Below the pieces are notes generated by a model. The model was not told where the DNA came from. It was given only the letters and a program-made list of their open reading frames with translations, and ran no database searches. Below, one piece after another: positions 1 through 10,100 of a DNA stretch of 64,000 nucleotides (position 1 is the first letter of the stretch; the number at the start of each line of letters is the position of its first letter). The position numbers and the translations under genes are program-made. The DNA lies in NCBI RefSeq assembly GCF_051842935.1, contig NZ_JBPXRR010000001.1, positions 2,542,001 to 2,606,000 on the forward strand. Reading direction: 5' to 3'. This DNA is from Pseudalkalibacillus sp051842935. Its GTDB lineage: Bacteria; Bacillota; Bacilli; Bacillales; Fictibacillaceae.

Positions 1-1040
1 GTCAGATAAAAACCGGATTGGCCTAATATTGAATTCAACATATCAATTTCCGGTCGGTCCCGAAATACGCCACACGCGGCTACAACAACGATCATGTACG
101 CCCAAATCACATAGGTCTGCTTGAATCGAAAGGTTCTCTTCAAGGTTCTACTCGCCGCCCATAGACTAAGACATATGTTTGGGAGCACAACAAACACATA
201 GATAGCAATCCCTATATATTCGAATCGAGCAAGAAAGGGTAGCTCAATGATTTTCCATAACGAAATCGTAGCCCAAATAACATGAGTAATTTGATTTTCG
301 CTATAGTAAACGAAAGAAGTTAGAGCGGTACCCAAATAGATAAATACAGCAAACAAAAATCCAAATTGCGCCCACTTATGAGATTCTAGGGGTCTTTTGA
401 AAAAAGGGTAGTAAATCAGGATTAACTCAAAACCAATGTAGCTTAATGACATCGTCTGGGCTGCCTTCAACAATTCCATGAAACTATGATCAATGACAGG
501 GAAGACATTTTGTACGTGTGAATATTGCAGCGGATAAAACTTTAATAGAAGCAAAGGCAAACCTAGGATGACACTAAAGAAACAAATACCGGTAACCGTC
601 CGGAATCCTCCAGCTACGAAATAGTAGGCAACCCCAATAAATATGGTTGAAAAGATCCATACGTTCAACTGTGGAAAAATCCACAATTGAATCAACTCTG
701 TGAACGTTCTTAAGACCGTAATACATAAAATGAGAAAGTATAGACTGAAAATCACATTTAACAGGCTGCCAAATACTTTTCCAAATAATGAATGGTGGAT
801 GGTGACGATATCACCTTGTCCGTCTTTTAAAAGCTGATAGATGATCCAGATGAGAAAATGGACCCAAACGGCTCCGATAATAATCGAAATCCATGAATCA
901 AATCCGGCATCCAATACGATATAGCGCTCAAAACCTAGAACGCCAATACCGATGATCATTGCATGCACGAGAAAGAAAGCCATCTGAGGCTGTACCATTA
1001 CATTCTCAGGTACCGATTGTGGAAGATTGATCTTATTCAT
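1..1040 (-). CDS. GerAB-family spore germination permease (3' end cut by window edge)
   Basis: The B subunit of a GerA-type nutrient germinant receptor in the spore inner membrane, of the APC-superfamily spore germination protein family (PF03845). The minus-strand reading opens with MNKINLPQ at 1040 and stays open to base 1, about 346 codons; the family is about 360 residues, so only the last few are missing. The translation is a run of hydrophobic helices separated by short polar loops. It overlaps the end of the GerAA gene by 8 bases, the usual coupling in ger operons. A GerAC lipoprotein gene would be expected beyond the left edge. Confidence 0.88.
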   Translation of the reverse strand, partial: MNKINLPQSVPENVMVQPQMAFFLVHAMIIGIGVLGFERYIVLDAGFDSWISIIIGAVWVHFLIWIIYQLLKDGQGDIVTIHHSLFGKVFGSLLNVIFSLYFLILCITVLRTFTELIQLWIFPQLNVWIFSTIFIGVAYYFVAGGFRTVTGICFFSVILGLPLLLLKFYPLQYSHVQNVFPVIDHSFMELLKAAQTMSLSYIGFELILIYYPFFKRPLESHKWAQFGFLFAVFIYLGTALTSFVYYSENQITHVIWATISLWKIIELPFLARFEYIGIAIYVFVVLPNICLSLWAASRTLKRTFRFKQTYVIWAYMIVVVAACGVFRDRPEIDMLNSILGQSGFYL

Positions 1041-2541
1041 CGATATCCCTCTTTTCATTCGCCCGATGCTTACTGAATCGGGCAGCATCCTGAGGTCTGG
1101 ATAGGAATGGACGGACAGTCTGCTTATTATATGGAAGACGGATGAAAGCGTCCTTCAAGTCACTGATGCGCATTGGATAAATCGGCGATAAGAATGGTCT
1201 GCCTAGGGATTGAAGACGGATCAAATGCCCTAAGAATAAAGCCATGACTAACCCAACTCCGATCAACCCCCACCACTGAGCCCCGATCAAAAATGGGAAT
1301 CGGATCAATCGGATTGAATTGGCAATTTGATAGACGGGTGTTGTGAAAGATGCCAAAGCTGCCAGGGCAACAATGATAAGTAAAACGTTACTTGTCAAGC
1401 CTGCCTCGACAGCTGCTGTCCCAATTACGATACCACCCACGATACCGATCGTTTGACCGACCTTTGTGGGTAATCGCGCCCCAGCTTCACGGAGCAATTC
1501 AATAGCAAGTTCTAATATGATGACCTCCAGTATGGGAGGAAAAGGAATATCAGCTCTGGAAGTGATAATCGTCGCCATCAAATCTTCTGGAATCATTTCA
1601 TGATGGTACGTTAAAATCGCTACATACAACGGAGTAGAAATAACCGAAAAAGCAACTGCAAATAATCGTAACAACCGTAAAGTAGAGGCTAGATGCCAGT
1701 TCAAAAAGTAGTCATCCGATGCGGAAAAGAATTCAACTAGTGTGGTTGGACACGTCAAAGCATGAGGAGAGCCATCAACCAAAATGACGATTTTCCCTTC
1801 TGCTAACGCGCCTGCCACCCGGTCCGGCCTTTCGGTATCCACGAACTGTGGGAAAGGTGAATTCGAATTGTCCGAGAGCATTTGGGCGATATAAGAACTG
1901 TCATTGATTTCATCAAATTCTATACCATCCAGTCGCTGCAGGACGGTATTGACGTTCTCCTGGTCTGCAATCCCATCTATGTAAAGCGTACAAATTCTTG
2001 TTTTCGTCACTTTCCCGATTGTCGTTTCTTCAACGGTCAATTCAGGTAGAGTGATTCTTTTTCGAACTAAGTTGATGTTCGTATCGATTGACTCTACGAA
2101 TGCCTCTTTCGGACCTACGACACTGAACTCCACTTCTGGAATACTTACCTTCCTGGTCTCCGTTGACACGGCAGGTATGAGTAAGACTCTTTCATCCTCT
2201 TCTTTCAATTGAATCATGATATGACCTTGTAGAATGGACTGCTGAATCAGATCCAGATCATGTGTAAGAATCTGATCCTGGACAGCTATTTGCTCCATCA
2301 TTTCTTCGAGTGTATCCATTTGCTTTTCTTTCAGATTTTCCAAGATCGTCTCTGACAGGACCTTTGGTTCGATGACCGTTTTGATATACGAAATAAAACA
2401 TACTGTGTGACCAGTATGTTGGAATTGGATGAAGTCTTTTGAGTGTTTAAATGTTGAAAGTGCTTCTGTAATCGACGACTGCTCTTCCTCTTTTTCTTTA
2501 TTTTTCAGACGTTTATATTTTTTGATCCACTTTGACCTCAT
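1033..2541 (-). CDS. GerAA-family spore germination protein
   Basis: The A subunit of a GerA-type germinant receptor (PF03323), 502 residues from the chosen start. The N-terminal half is soluble and charged; the segment LADNS...PFPQF...TERPDRVAGALAEGKIVILVDGSP is typical of the family. Several membrane helices follow from about residue 285, with the conserved PFPPILE and EAGARLP blocks. I chose the ATG at 2541 because AGAGGG lies about 7 bases before it; an in-frame ATG at 2556 has no good ribosome binding site. It is the first gene of the operon, with gerAB downstream overlapping by 8 bases. The specific germinant cannot be inferred. Confidence 0.92.
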   Translation of the reverse strand: MRSKWIKKYKRLKNKEKEEEQSSITEALSTFKHSKDFIQFQHTGHTVCFISYIKTVIEPKVLSETILENLKEKQMDTLEEMMEQIAVQDQILTHDLDLIQQSILQGHIMIQLKEEDERVLLIPAVSTETRKVSIPEVEFSVVGPKEAFVESIDTNINLVRKRITLPELTVEETTIGKVTKTRICTLYIDGIADQENVNTVLQRLDGIEFDEINDSSYIAQMLSDNSNSPFPQFVDTERPDRVAGALAEGKIVILVDGSPHALTCPTTLVEFFSASDDYFLNWHLASTLRLLRLFAVAFSVISTPLYVAILTYHHEMIPEDLMATIITSRADIPFPPILEVIILELAIELLREAGARLPTKVGQTIGIVGGIVIGTAAVEAGLTSNVLLIIVALAALASFTTPVYQIANSIRLIRFPFLIGAQWWGLIGVGLVMALFLGHLIRLQSLGRPFLSPIYPMRISDLKDAFIRLPYNKQTVRPFLSRPQDAARFSKHRANEKRDIDE

Positions 2542-2599
2542 AGAAATCCCTCTCATGGATATCAGCTTATACCTTCCATTTTTAACTTTAGATGACAGT

Positions 2600-2628
2600 T
2601 GTATACGTTTGGTTTATAGGAATATTCA
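2600..2628 (-). promoter_or_regulatory. Possible sigma-G-like promoter of the gerA operon
   Basis: On the minus strand TGAATA (2623-2628) precedes GTATACA (2600-2606) with a 16-base gap, about 60 bases before the gerAA start. Forespore sigma-G promoters resemble TGAATA and CATACTA with 17-18 bases between, so this is only an approximate match, but gerA operons are known sigma-G targets. Confidence 0.3.
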
Positions 2629-2665
2629 CTTGGAGAGGATAGAGGTAGGAAGAGGGTGAGGATGA

Positions 2666-2860
2666 ATGATTTGGCTGATGTTAAGCCCTTATGTATTACT
2701 AGTCGTATTTTTTGTTTTGGTCTATTTCTTGTTTGATTTTTTTGCGTTGGTATCTTTATCAATATTCTTAATCTGGATCATTCTCCTCCCCTTCGTCGTT
2801 TTTATCGTGGATGAAAAAAGTCGAGTGGGGCAAGAAGAAAAGCGCAACCCGAATAAGTGA
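2666..2860 (+). CDS. Small hydrophobic protein, uncertain
   Basis: A 64-residue reading frame starting MIWLMLSPYV, nearly all hydrophobic up to about residue 48, then a charged tail (DEKSRVGQEEKRN). This would make a one- or two-helix membrane protein. A GAGGGTGAGG stretch precedes the start. It sits alone on the plus strand between two minus-strand genes and opposite the gerA promoter. I do not recognise a family; it could be spurious. Confidence 0.4.
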   Translation: MIWLMLSPYVLLVVFFVLVYFLFDFFALVSLSIFLIWIILLPFVVFIVDEKSRVGQEEKRNPNK

Positions 2861-2871
2861 AATTCGTGCAA

Positions 2872-2900
2872 AGAAAAAAGCACTCTCGTAATCAAGTGCT
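2872..2900 (-). terminator. Rho-independent terminator of the histidine kinase gene
   Basis: On the minus strand AGCACT and AGTGCT form a 6-bp stem (2879-2884 with 2895-2900) followed directly by a run of six T residues, 9 bases after the kinase stop codon. Confidence 0.75.
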
Positions 2901-2908
2901 GTAGGCCA

Positions 2909-4381
2909 TTATGGCTGTATTGTGATTGGGAGTGTAATCGTGAAGATCGTACCGACTCCTTCTTGACTTTCAACTTTTATCGTTCCTTTATGATTCTGAA
3001 TGATTTTATAACTCATCATCATTCCTAAACCTGTTCCTTTTTCTTTTGTCGTGTAAAAAGGCTCTCCCAATTTGTCTAGTCGCTCCTTGGGGATTCCGCA
3101 TCCTTCGTCTTCGATCTCGATCAGTACGTTTGAACCTGCACCTCTCCGTATACGAACCCAAAGATTCTGGCCGCTTTCCATCGCTTCAATCCCATTTTTG
3201 ATAAAATGGATGAATACTTGTTTCATCTGATTTTTTTCACATATGATAGTAGGGAGATCCTCTTCTACTTCCAGATGGAGTTGGATGTTCTTGGGTCTTG
3301 CCTGGACATCGAGTAAGACCAATGTGTTAAGAGCGATTTCCTGAAGGTTTTCCTCTGTCATTCGATTTGCCTGGGGTTTGGATAGCACCATCAACTCGGA
3401 TATGACCGTTTCTATGATCTGAAATTCATTGAGGATCACGTTGTAGTATTCAATGTTCGAAGGATCTTCTTTAATCAGTTGAATGAAACCTTTAATGGAG
3501 GTCATCGGATTTCGGATCTCGTGCCCGATTCCTGCTGCGAGTTCACCAACCACATTCAGTGTTTCTGATTTGCGTATTGATTCTTCGAGTTTTTTCCTTT
3601 GGGTGATATCTCTTAAGATCGTCAAGTGGACACCTGGAAGAATATTGGCTTTTGTCACGTGTTCGACGTGACGGATGGTACGATCTTTATTGGTCACTGT
3701 CGACTCTCCGGATAAGGTTCCTGCCTCTTTCAATCGTTCTAACGTTTCTGGCATCCGGTTTCGGATTTTTGGGTCTAGTAATGCGAAATGTTCCGCTCTC
3801 TTGATTTCTTCTGTGGTAAAACCGAGCAACCTACTGGCAGCTGGATTCGCTTCTATTGGTATGCCTGTATCATCGAACAAGACAATAGCATCAAGCGCTT
3901 CTTCAAAAAGGGCTGTGAACTTATTATGGTTGGTCTCCATTTTTCCTTGGATCTGCTTCTTTTCAGTCACATCGATTGCTGTACCCATCACCTCCACAGT
4001 CAATCCGTTGACTTTGAGAGGAATGAGCGTTACCTCATATGTAAAATTGCGATAATTGAGATCGAAGTGTACCCGCTTTCCTTCATAAGCCCGTTCATAG
4101 AAGTCGGCAACCATGGAAACTGTAGAAGAATCAAATAAAACCTCCGGTGTTTTACCAACGATAAGATTCGGAGTCAACCCGTTGTTCTGAGCTGTTTTTC
4201 CACTTAAGAAGGTATATTCGAATTTACCATCGGGACGTTTGATAAACTTGAACAATAAACAATAGATATTATTGAACATTTCTTGAAAGTGAGTGAGTTT
4301 TTCTTTCATAGTCTGGTTTTCAGCCTCTAATTGTTGTACCTTCGATTCCAATTCCAGCACTCTGTTTTCAATAAGCTCCAT
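2909..4381 (-). CDS. PAS-domain sensor histidine kinase, sporulation-kinase-like, cytosolic
   Basis: A 490-residue histidine kinase without membrane helices. Order: a short coiled coil (residues 1-32), a first PAS domain (about 35-130), a second PAS domain (about 150-260), HisKA with the H-box GHEIRNPMTSIKGF, then HATPase_c with N-box (KNGIEAM), G1 (EDEGCGIP) and G2 (KGTGLGM). This matches the Bacillus sporulation phosphorelay kinases (KinA/KinE type) that phosphorylate Spo0F, but no response regulator is adjacent, so the partner is inferred. The start at 4381 is preceded by AAAAGGGGTG; a longer frame begins 17 codons upstream without a good ribosome binding site. Confidence 0.85.
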   Translation of the reverse strand: MELIENRVLELESKVQQLEAENQTMKEKLTHFQEMFNNIYCLLFKFIKRPDGKFEYTFLSGKTAQNNGLTPNLIVGKTPEVLFDSSTVSMVADFYERAYEGKRVHFDLNYRNFTYEVTLIPLKVNGLTVEVMGTAIDVTEKKQIQGKMETNHNKFTALFEEALDAIVLFDDTGIPIEANPAASRLLGFTTEEIKRAEHFALLDPKIRNRMPETLERLKEAGTLSGESTVTNKDRTIRHVEHVTKANILPGVHLTILRDITQRKKLEESIRKSETLNVVGELAAGIGHEIRNPMTSIKGFIQLIKEDPSNIEYYNVILNEFQIIETVISELMVLSKPQANRMTEENLQEIALNTLVLLDVQARPKNIQLHLEVEEDLPTIICEKNQMKQVFIHFIKNGIEAMESGQNLWVRIRRGAGSNVLIEIEDEGCGIPKERLDKLGEPFYTTKEKGTGLGMMMSYKIIQNHKGTIKVESQEGVGTIFTITLPITIQP

Positions 4382-4562
4382 TGACGTCACACCCCTTTTG
4401 GACAATCTGACTACAAACAATTTTATTGGCAATAGGCAAAAAAGCTTTTATACATATAATTCTTTACCGTTAGGCCGCTTTCCTCCTACCGAAAAGAATT
4501 ATACATAGACTTAAAAAACTCCACAAAGAAGGTGAAAACACACAAACTTTCATTATATAATA

Positions 4563-4645
4563 GGGGTCAGGCACCCATAGCGGTGCCTGGTACTTCCGAA
4601 GACCTATTGGGAGAGTAAGAACAAATTTCGGTGCCTGGCACCGTA
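4563..4645. repeat. GGTGCCTGG-type paired repeat element, copy A
   Basis: Three short related motifs: GGGTCAGGCACCC (4564-4576), CGGTGCCTGGTAC (4581-4593) and CGGTGCCTGGCACCG (4630-4643, itself a near-palindrome). They flank about 35 bases of unique sequence. Related paired motifs recur at 6960-7018 and 13451-13510, always between genes. Confidence 0.7.
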
Positions 4646-4677
4646 GGTATTGTTTACTAATAAAAGGATTGATGTTG

Positions 4678-5745
4678 ATGAAGCGTATTTTACTAACAGG
4701 TGGAGGATCGACAGGGCACGTCGCTGTGAACCTGGCTTTGATCCCACACTTGAAACGGAACAATTGGGAGATCCATTATATTGGTTCTCATAATGGGATA
4801 GAAAAAGAATTGATTGAGCCGCTATCGGATGTAAAGTATTATCCGATTTCCACGGGTAAGCTGCGCCGATACTTCGACTTGAACAACTTCAAAGATCCGT
4901 TCAGAGTCATTAAAGGCGTTGGCCAGGCATATCGGATCCTTCGTAAAGTGAAGCCGAATATCGTCTTTTCCAAAGGCGGGTTCGTATCGGTACCGGTCAT
5001 CCTCGCTTCTCGATTGAATGGGACTCCGGTCATCTCTCACGAATCAGACATGAGTCCAGGTCTGGCAAACAAAATTTCCATGCCGTTCGCATCCAAAGTA
5101 TGCGTGACGTTTCCTGAAACATTGGAACACTTGCCGGAAGATAAAGGGATCTTATTAGGATCCATCGTTCGTGAAGAATTACGCGAGGGATCGAAACGAA
5201 AAGGCCTTCATTTATGTGATTTTACCGAATCAAAACCGGTCATCCTCGTAATGGGTGGAAGCCAGGGCGCGAAACGAGTTAACGAGACGATTCGAAGTCT
5301 GGTACCTACCTTGACGAAGAAGTATCAAATCGTCCATCTTTGCGGAAAAGGAAAAGTGGATGAATCCATCAATGTCCACGGATACAAACAGTTTGAATAT
5401 GTGAAAGATGAACTGCCGGATATCCTTGCAATGACGGACCTCGTCGTTACAAGAGCAGGTTCCAACTCCATCTATGAATTTCTCGATTTGGAACTTCCGA
5501 TGATTTTGATCCCACTTCCACTCAGTCAAAGCCGCGGGGATCAAATCCAGAATGCCGAATCGTTTGAAAAACAAGGATTTGCAGAAGTCATTCAAGAGGA
5601 AGATCTTTCAGAAGAAGCACTTGGATCGCTGATCGACAAAACATACGATAACCGTTCGGATTACCGGAAAAACATGCAACGAAGCGAGCAAAGCAATCCG
5701 TTGGAAAAGCTGTACGAACTACTTGATGAATACAGTCGAAAATAA
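4678..5745 (+). CDS. MurG-like UDP-GlcNAc:lipid I glycosyltransferase (stand-alone paralogue)
   Basis: A 355-residue GT28 protein. MurG adds GlcNAc to lipid I to make lipid II on the inner membrane face. Family signatures: the N-terminal LLTGGGSTGHV glycine loop, the lipid-side SKGGFVSVP loop, the HESDMSPG block, the MGGSQGAK UDP-binding loop and the C-terminal TRAGSNSIYEFL acceptor block. It is not in a division/cell-wall cluster, so it may be a second copy rather than the housekeeping enzyme. ATG 4678 follows AAAGG at 4663; in-frame TTG 4669 and ATG 4672 are alternatives. A strong terminator follows. Confidence 0.85.
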   Translation: MKRILLTGGGSTGHVAVNLALIPHLKRNNWEIHYIGSHNGIEKELIEPLSDVKYYPISTGKLRRYFDLNNFKDPFRVIKGVGQAYRILRKVKPNIVFSKGGFVSVPVILASRLNGTPVISHESDMSPGLANKISMPFASKVCVTFPETLEHLPEDKGILLGSIVREELREGSKRKGLHLCDFTESKPVILVMGGSQGAKRVNETIRSLVPTLTKKYQIVHLCGKGKVDESINVHGYKQFEYVKDELPDILAMTDLVVTRAGSNSIYEFLDLELPMILIPLPLSQSRGDQIQNAESFEKQGFAEVIQEEDLSEEALGSLIDKTYDNRSDYRKNMQRSEQSNPLEKLYELLDEYSRK

Positions 5746-5754
5746 CCTGCACAA

Positions 5755-5786
5755 AGAAAGCTACCGTCAATGACGGTAGCTTTCTT
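5755..5786 (+). terminator. Rho-independent terminator after the MurG-like gene
   Basis: GAAAGCTACCGTCA pairs with TGACGGTAGCTTTC around a 2-base loop, followed by TT; the stem is long and nearly perfect. It could also serve transcripts arriving on the minus strand. Confidence 0.8.
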
Positions 5787-5796
5787 ACATCTCTAT

Positions 5797-6009
5797 CAGA
5801 CTTCCATTCGGATTCGTTCACTCACTTCAAAGTTCTTGATTTCAATGACATTCGCAGCCACATAATGCCCATTCCCCACATCAATCAATTGAGGTGGATG
5901 AGGGGATTGAGGGGGGACTTCAATGGATTCTTGTTTCATATGTCGCAAGTTCGGATCTGTTCTCGGGATAGAAGCCAGTAAAGAACGCGTATATGGATGG
6001 ATCGGGTTT
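5797..6009 (-). pseudogene. C-terminal remnant of an oligopeptide ABC transporter ATPase (OppD/DppD type)
   Basis: On the minus strand an open reading of about 70 codons begins NPIHPYTRSLLASIPR and ends with a TGA at 5797-5799. HPYTRxLLxSIPRxDP is the hallmark of the C-terminal region of Opp/Dpp ATPases, just after the nucleotide-binding domain. No start, Walker A or Walker B remains. The upstream part stops abruptly near 6009 where insertion-sequence-like DNA begins, so the gene was probably cut by that insertion or by a later deletion. Confidence 0.75.
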
Positions 6010-6173
6010 TATCTCCCATCTCCCAACTCTTTAGCTATTGTTTTGTAACCCATGCCTTTTTGAAAATATAAATCAACAGCTTTTTTCTTAAACTTTTCCC
6101 ATAGAAAAATCCCCTGCATAATAGACAAATTAATGTGCTTTCTTTTATCTGTCTACTATGTGGGAATCATATC
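6010..6173 (-). mobile_element. Remnant of an insertion sequence (IS3-like left end with transposase N terminus)
   Basis: On the minus strand the segment begins CCCTGATATGATTCCC (an IS3-like terminus starting TGATATG). About 50 bases later an ATG opens a 38-codon frame, MQGIFLWEKFKKKAV...GMGYKTIAKELGDG, then a stop. This resembles the start of an IS3-family OrfA helix-turn-helix (KxKAVxLYxxxGxGYKxIAKxLG). The rest of the transposase and the right end are missing. It abuts the OppD-type fragment exactly, suggesting insertion followed by deletion. Confidence 0.6.
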
Positions 6174-6177
6174 AGGG

Positions 6178-6795
6178 TTAAGACGCCTTCTTCTTTTTCC
6201 GATGTAGAATATACCAAATAATGAAGAGGATCGCTGCAACAGCGAGTGCGATGTAAATGATGTTGGAGTAAAGCTTTACATATTGAATGAGTTCTTTCCA
6301 ATTTTCCCCGAGTGCAGCTCCTATACTGATGAGTAAGATGTTCCAAATCAATGTCCCCAGTGTTGTAAACACGATGAACAGTACAAAGCCCATATTGGCC
6401 ATGCCCGCTGGGATCGATATGACACTTCGAAGAAATGGCATCATTCTACCGAAGAAAACGGTCCATTTTCCATATCGATCAAACCAGTCATCCGCTCGGT
6501 AGATGTCTTTTTTCTTGATTCTGAGAATATGCCCCCAACGGTCGACGATTTTTTCGAGATTTTCTACATCCAACAGTAACCCGACTCCGTATAGGACGAC
6601 TGCACCAAAAAGTGCTCCGCCCGTAGAAGCCGCAATCACACCGTACACATTCAGATCCGTTTTCGTTGTGATGAAACCGCTGAAAGGAAGGACGACTTCT
6701 GATGGAATAGGCGGGAAAAGATTTTCTAATGCCATGACGAGGAAAATGCCCCAATAGCCGTATTGTTCAATAAACTCCGTATACCAGCTCTCCAT
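6178..6795 (-). CDS. DedA-family membrane protein
   Basis: A 205-residue DedA/VTT-domain (PF09335) integral membrane protein. Family blocks include FLVMALENLFPPIPSEVVLP near the N terminus and GRMMPFLRSVISIPAGMANM in the middle, with a C-terminal helix and a basic tail HRKKKKAS. DedA proteins are linked to lipid carrier (undecaprenyl phosphate or phosphatidylethanolamine) flipping and membrane homeostasis; which of these applies is not visible. AAAGGAG lies 7 bases before the ATG. It appears monocistronic. Confidence 0.9.
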   Translation of the reverse strand: MESWYTEFIEQYGYWGIFLVMALENLFPPIPSEVVLPFSGFITTKTDLNVYGVIAASTGGALFGAVVLYGVGLLLDVENLEKIVDRWGHILRIKKKDIYRADDWFDRYGKWTVFFGRMMPFLRSVISIPAGMANMGFVLFIVFTTLGTLIWNILLISIGAALGENWKELIQYVKLYSNIIYIALAVAAILFIIWYILHRKKKKAS

Positions 6796-6959
6796 TACGA
6801 TCTCCTTTAGGTTTTATCTATCTTTAATGTCCCCTTATTTGTTCGTGGTGAAACGAAGTCCCTGTTTACGGAACCCTTATGTTAAGCGTCTCATCGAGTC
6901 GAACTTCATACAACAAGTTTTCGACGGTAATATGGAGTTTATTACTAAAAATTGATCTT

Positions 6960-7018
6960 GTACCTGGCACCGTTTTAGAATCCTTCTGTATCAACACTTT
7001 TCAACCGGTGCCTGGTAC
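6960..7018. repeat. GGTGCCTGG-type paired repeat element, copy B
   Basis: GTACCTGGCACCG (6960-6972) and CGGTGCCTGGTAC (7006-7018) form an imperfect inverted pair 33 bases apart, in the gap between the dedA promoter side and the amylopullulanase end. The rest of 6796-7104 holds the dedA upstream region and a terminator; no gene is seen. Confidence 0.7.
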
Positions 7019-7046
7019 AGTCATAGGTACTTCGGCGCACAAGGAA

Positions 7047-7072
7047 AAGGAACCGCCTTTTAGACGGTCCTT
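7047..7072 (-). terminator. Probable terminator of the amylopullulanase gene
   Basis: On the minus strand AAGGACCGTC pairs imperfectly with GGCGGTTCCTT and is followed by TTCC, about 33 bases after the stop codon. The stem has a bulge and the T-run is short. Confidence 0.55.
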
Positions 7073-7104
7073 CTTTGGTGTAAGTATCCCTAATCTCCAT
7101 TGGC

Positions 7105-10100
7105 TTACTGCTTCACCAATGTAAAGGTGATGTCTTTTGTATTTTTGCCGATGGCTCCAGCGTCATTTTTAAAGATTTCCGATTTATTTTCTTCCGATGG
7201 CTCGATATGGATGTCAAAGCGGTTTTCACCGTTTCTCAAGTTCACTTGATGACTCCATGTCATGTCATCATTTACGGTTACCCGTTCACCATTGATGGTG
7301 AGAATGCCTTCCTTGATTGCGTTCCCTTTCAATGTCACAACATCATCTGAAACAGTTTGACCGTTGGCGTGAGAGGAAATGACGACCGGTTGATCAATCC
7401 AACGTAGGATCTTATCCTCGACGACCATCTTGTTATTCCCCTGATTTTCAACGACAACCTTCATATCTGTGCCAATAGCTCCGTAACCATAGTAGCTGAC
7501 GTCATCGTCGTTCGGATCATCAGGCGTGTGATCCGGCAACCCTTCCTGATCCCACGAGTTTCCTTTAACATACTTGTACGTCAGTACTTCACCGACTTGC
7601 ATCTCGACGGTATATTCCCAATCAGGCGTTACCGCTCCATTCCTGCTCATTTCCCATGCGTTCGTGTTCCAGCCGTTCAAGCTGTTCGGCATGTTCACTT
7701 TGGCATCTAATGGCGTATAGTCTGGCGCATTGACTTTGAAGGTCACTTCAACCATGACGATATCCGGAGTTACTGTCACTGCATTGGAATCCACCTTGTT
7801 GCCATATTGGTCATACACTCGGACGACATATTCATACGACTTCCCATTTTCGACACTCAAGTCTTTATATTGAGTCATACTTGGATCCCAAAGCTTCTCA
7901 ATGACTTCTCCATCACGGACAATGGCAATCATGTATGGATCCTTTGAATTCTGCAAGCTCCAGTTCAAGTTCACTTGACCCGATTCTTGTTTAGGCTCTT
8001 CCAACGCAACTGATTCTACTGGAGGTATTTCATCTTCAGCCTTCAACACCGTGAATGCCTGTTCATCCGAATAGATCCAATTTCTTCCTAGGTCCGTTGT
8101 ATATGCGTATCGGTATTCATATTGTCCAGCTTCTAATGGTAAAAATTCAGCTGAGAACACATTTGTCCCTTGTTCATTCTCGCCTTGTCCAGTGTAGACA
8201 GCAGGGATGCTCTCCCATTCCTGTTCTCCAGGAGTTTTCACTTGAAGTTTAGCCTGTAAACCTTCAGCCAGATCCTCAGCTGTATATTTTCCAATCTGAA
8301 TCCCAACATTCATCGTTTTCGGTGCAGATAAATCGAGTTCAATTTCTTCGATTTCTGTCAGGTCCTCAATTTCATATGAATCTTCTGTTAAAGGAATATG
8401 AGGGATGACTTCATCTGTCGCTACTTTCATAGACTCGTTCCCATACTTGTCGACAGCTGTCACCGCGAAATAATATTTCCTACCATTGTCTAAATCAGTT
8501 ACGTCGATTGAAGACGTGTTCGTTGTTTCTACCTTTTCATAAAGCGCGCCTTTAATGGTGGTCACATACACGTTGTACTGCTCCGCTTTCCCTTTCCAGG
8601 AAAGACTCACTTCATTGACGCCTTCAACAGCGGTCAATTTTTTGATTGCTTTCGGCGCTTTTACATTCTTGTTCTTCGCAAACAGCATCTGTCCGCTCAT
8701 TGCCGGGATGGTCAATGTCACTTTTCCATCCTTCACTTGAACAGCATCATTTTCACCGAGTTGATTATCAAACGTAATGCCGTTCAATGCGAATTCCTTC
8801 ACATCCACCTTGATTGTTTGCTCTTGATTGCCTCGGTTGACAGCAACTATGGCTGATTTCTTATTCAAGCTGCGGCCATATACGAATACATCGCCTTCCA
8901 TGTGAAGGTTTTTCAAATCGCCGTATGCAAGAAGATCTTGATGTTTCTCTCGGATTTTCCCTAGGTTCTGATAATGTTCGATCAATTTCTTATTCTCGTT
9001 GCCCCACGGATAGGTTCTTCGATCATCCGGGTCTTTTGAACCCGTCACACCCGCTTCATCCCCGTAATAAACGGTCGGTGCACCAGGATACCCGAATTGG
9101 AAGATGGCAGCGAGCTTCAAACGTTTCAATCCGAGCTCGTGATCATAGTTTGCGTCGAACTCAGCGCGCTCTGCATTTTCGTTTCCATTTCCGAGTAAGT
9201 AGACAGCACGGGCTGTATCGTGTGACCCCATCAGATTCATCAGATTATAGAAAGCTTCCTCGGGATAATCTTCCTCAATCGCCTTCAACTGTTCAGCTGC
9301 CCGCTCTGCTTTTCCATTTTTCAAATAATCGAGCATCGCGCCTCGGAAACGGTAGTTCATGACCGAATCGTAAAGATCTCCAAGGAAGTATTTTGAAGCG
9401 TCATCCCAAATTTCACCGAGGATCAACGGATCATCATTCGTTTTCGTTTTGGTCGCTTTGATTTCATCTCGGAACTCTCTCCAAAACTCTGTATCTACTT
9501 CATTCGCAACGTCTAAACGCCACCCCGAACCACCGCGGTTCAGCCAGGATTTTGCAACAGAGTCTTTGTCATACATGATGTAGTTCGAAAATGCTTCGTT
9601 GTTCAGTTCGGAATCGTATGGGACGGCTTTTCCGGGTACTGAAGCAATTTCCGGTAAGCTATCGAATCCCCACCATGCCTGGTAATCATAGCGTTCGTTA
9701 GGCGTGCCTACTTCCACTTTTCTATTGTCGATGTTGAACCAATTGTGGAAGCCATAGTCACTGAATACTTGACCTTCTTGTAAAAATTCTTTCTCCGCTC
9801 TTTCCTTTGCAGCCTCTTCCGACAAGCCTTCCTCATTCATATAATCATAGATTCTTGCCCAATATTCATAAGCACCGACAGTTTCATATTTTCCATATCG
9901 GTCAAAGTAGATGGAATCATCCCCGACGTGATTGAACACGCCATCGAGGATGAGATGCATATCACGCTTTTTCAACTCATCCGTAAATTGCTTGAACTCT
10001 TTCGGTGAACCGAACATCGGGTCAACCGATTTGAAGTCTGTCGCATCGTACTTATGGTTGGATGCCGCATGGGCAACTGGGTTTAAGTAAATCGTGTTGA

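Noticed and set aside
3483..4138. Plus-strand frames of 62-126 codons opposite the histidine kinase gene
   Set aside because: They lie fully within a well-supported minus-strand gene and carry no family signal.
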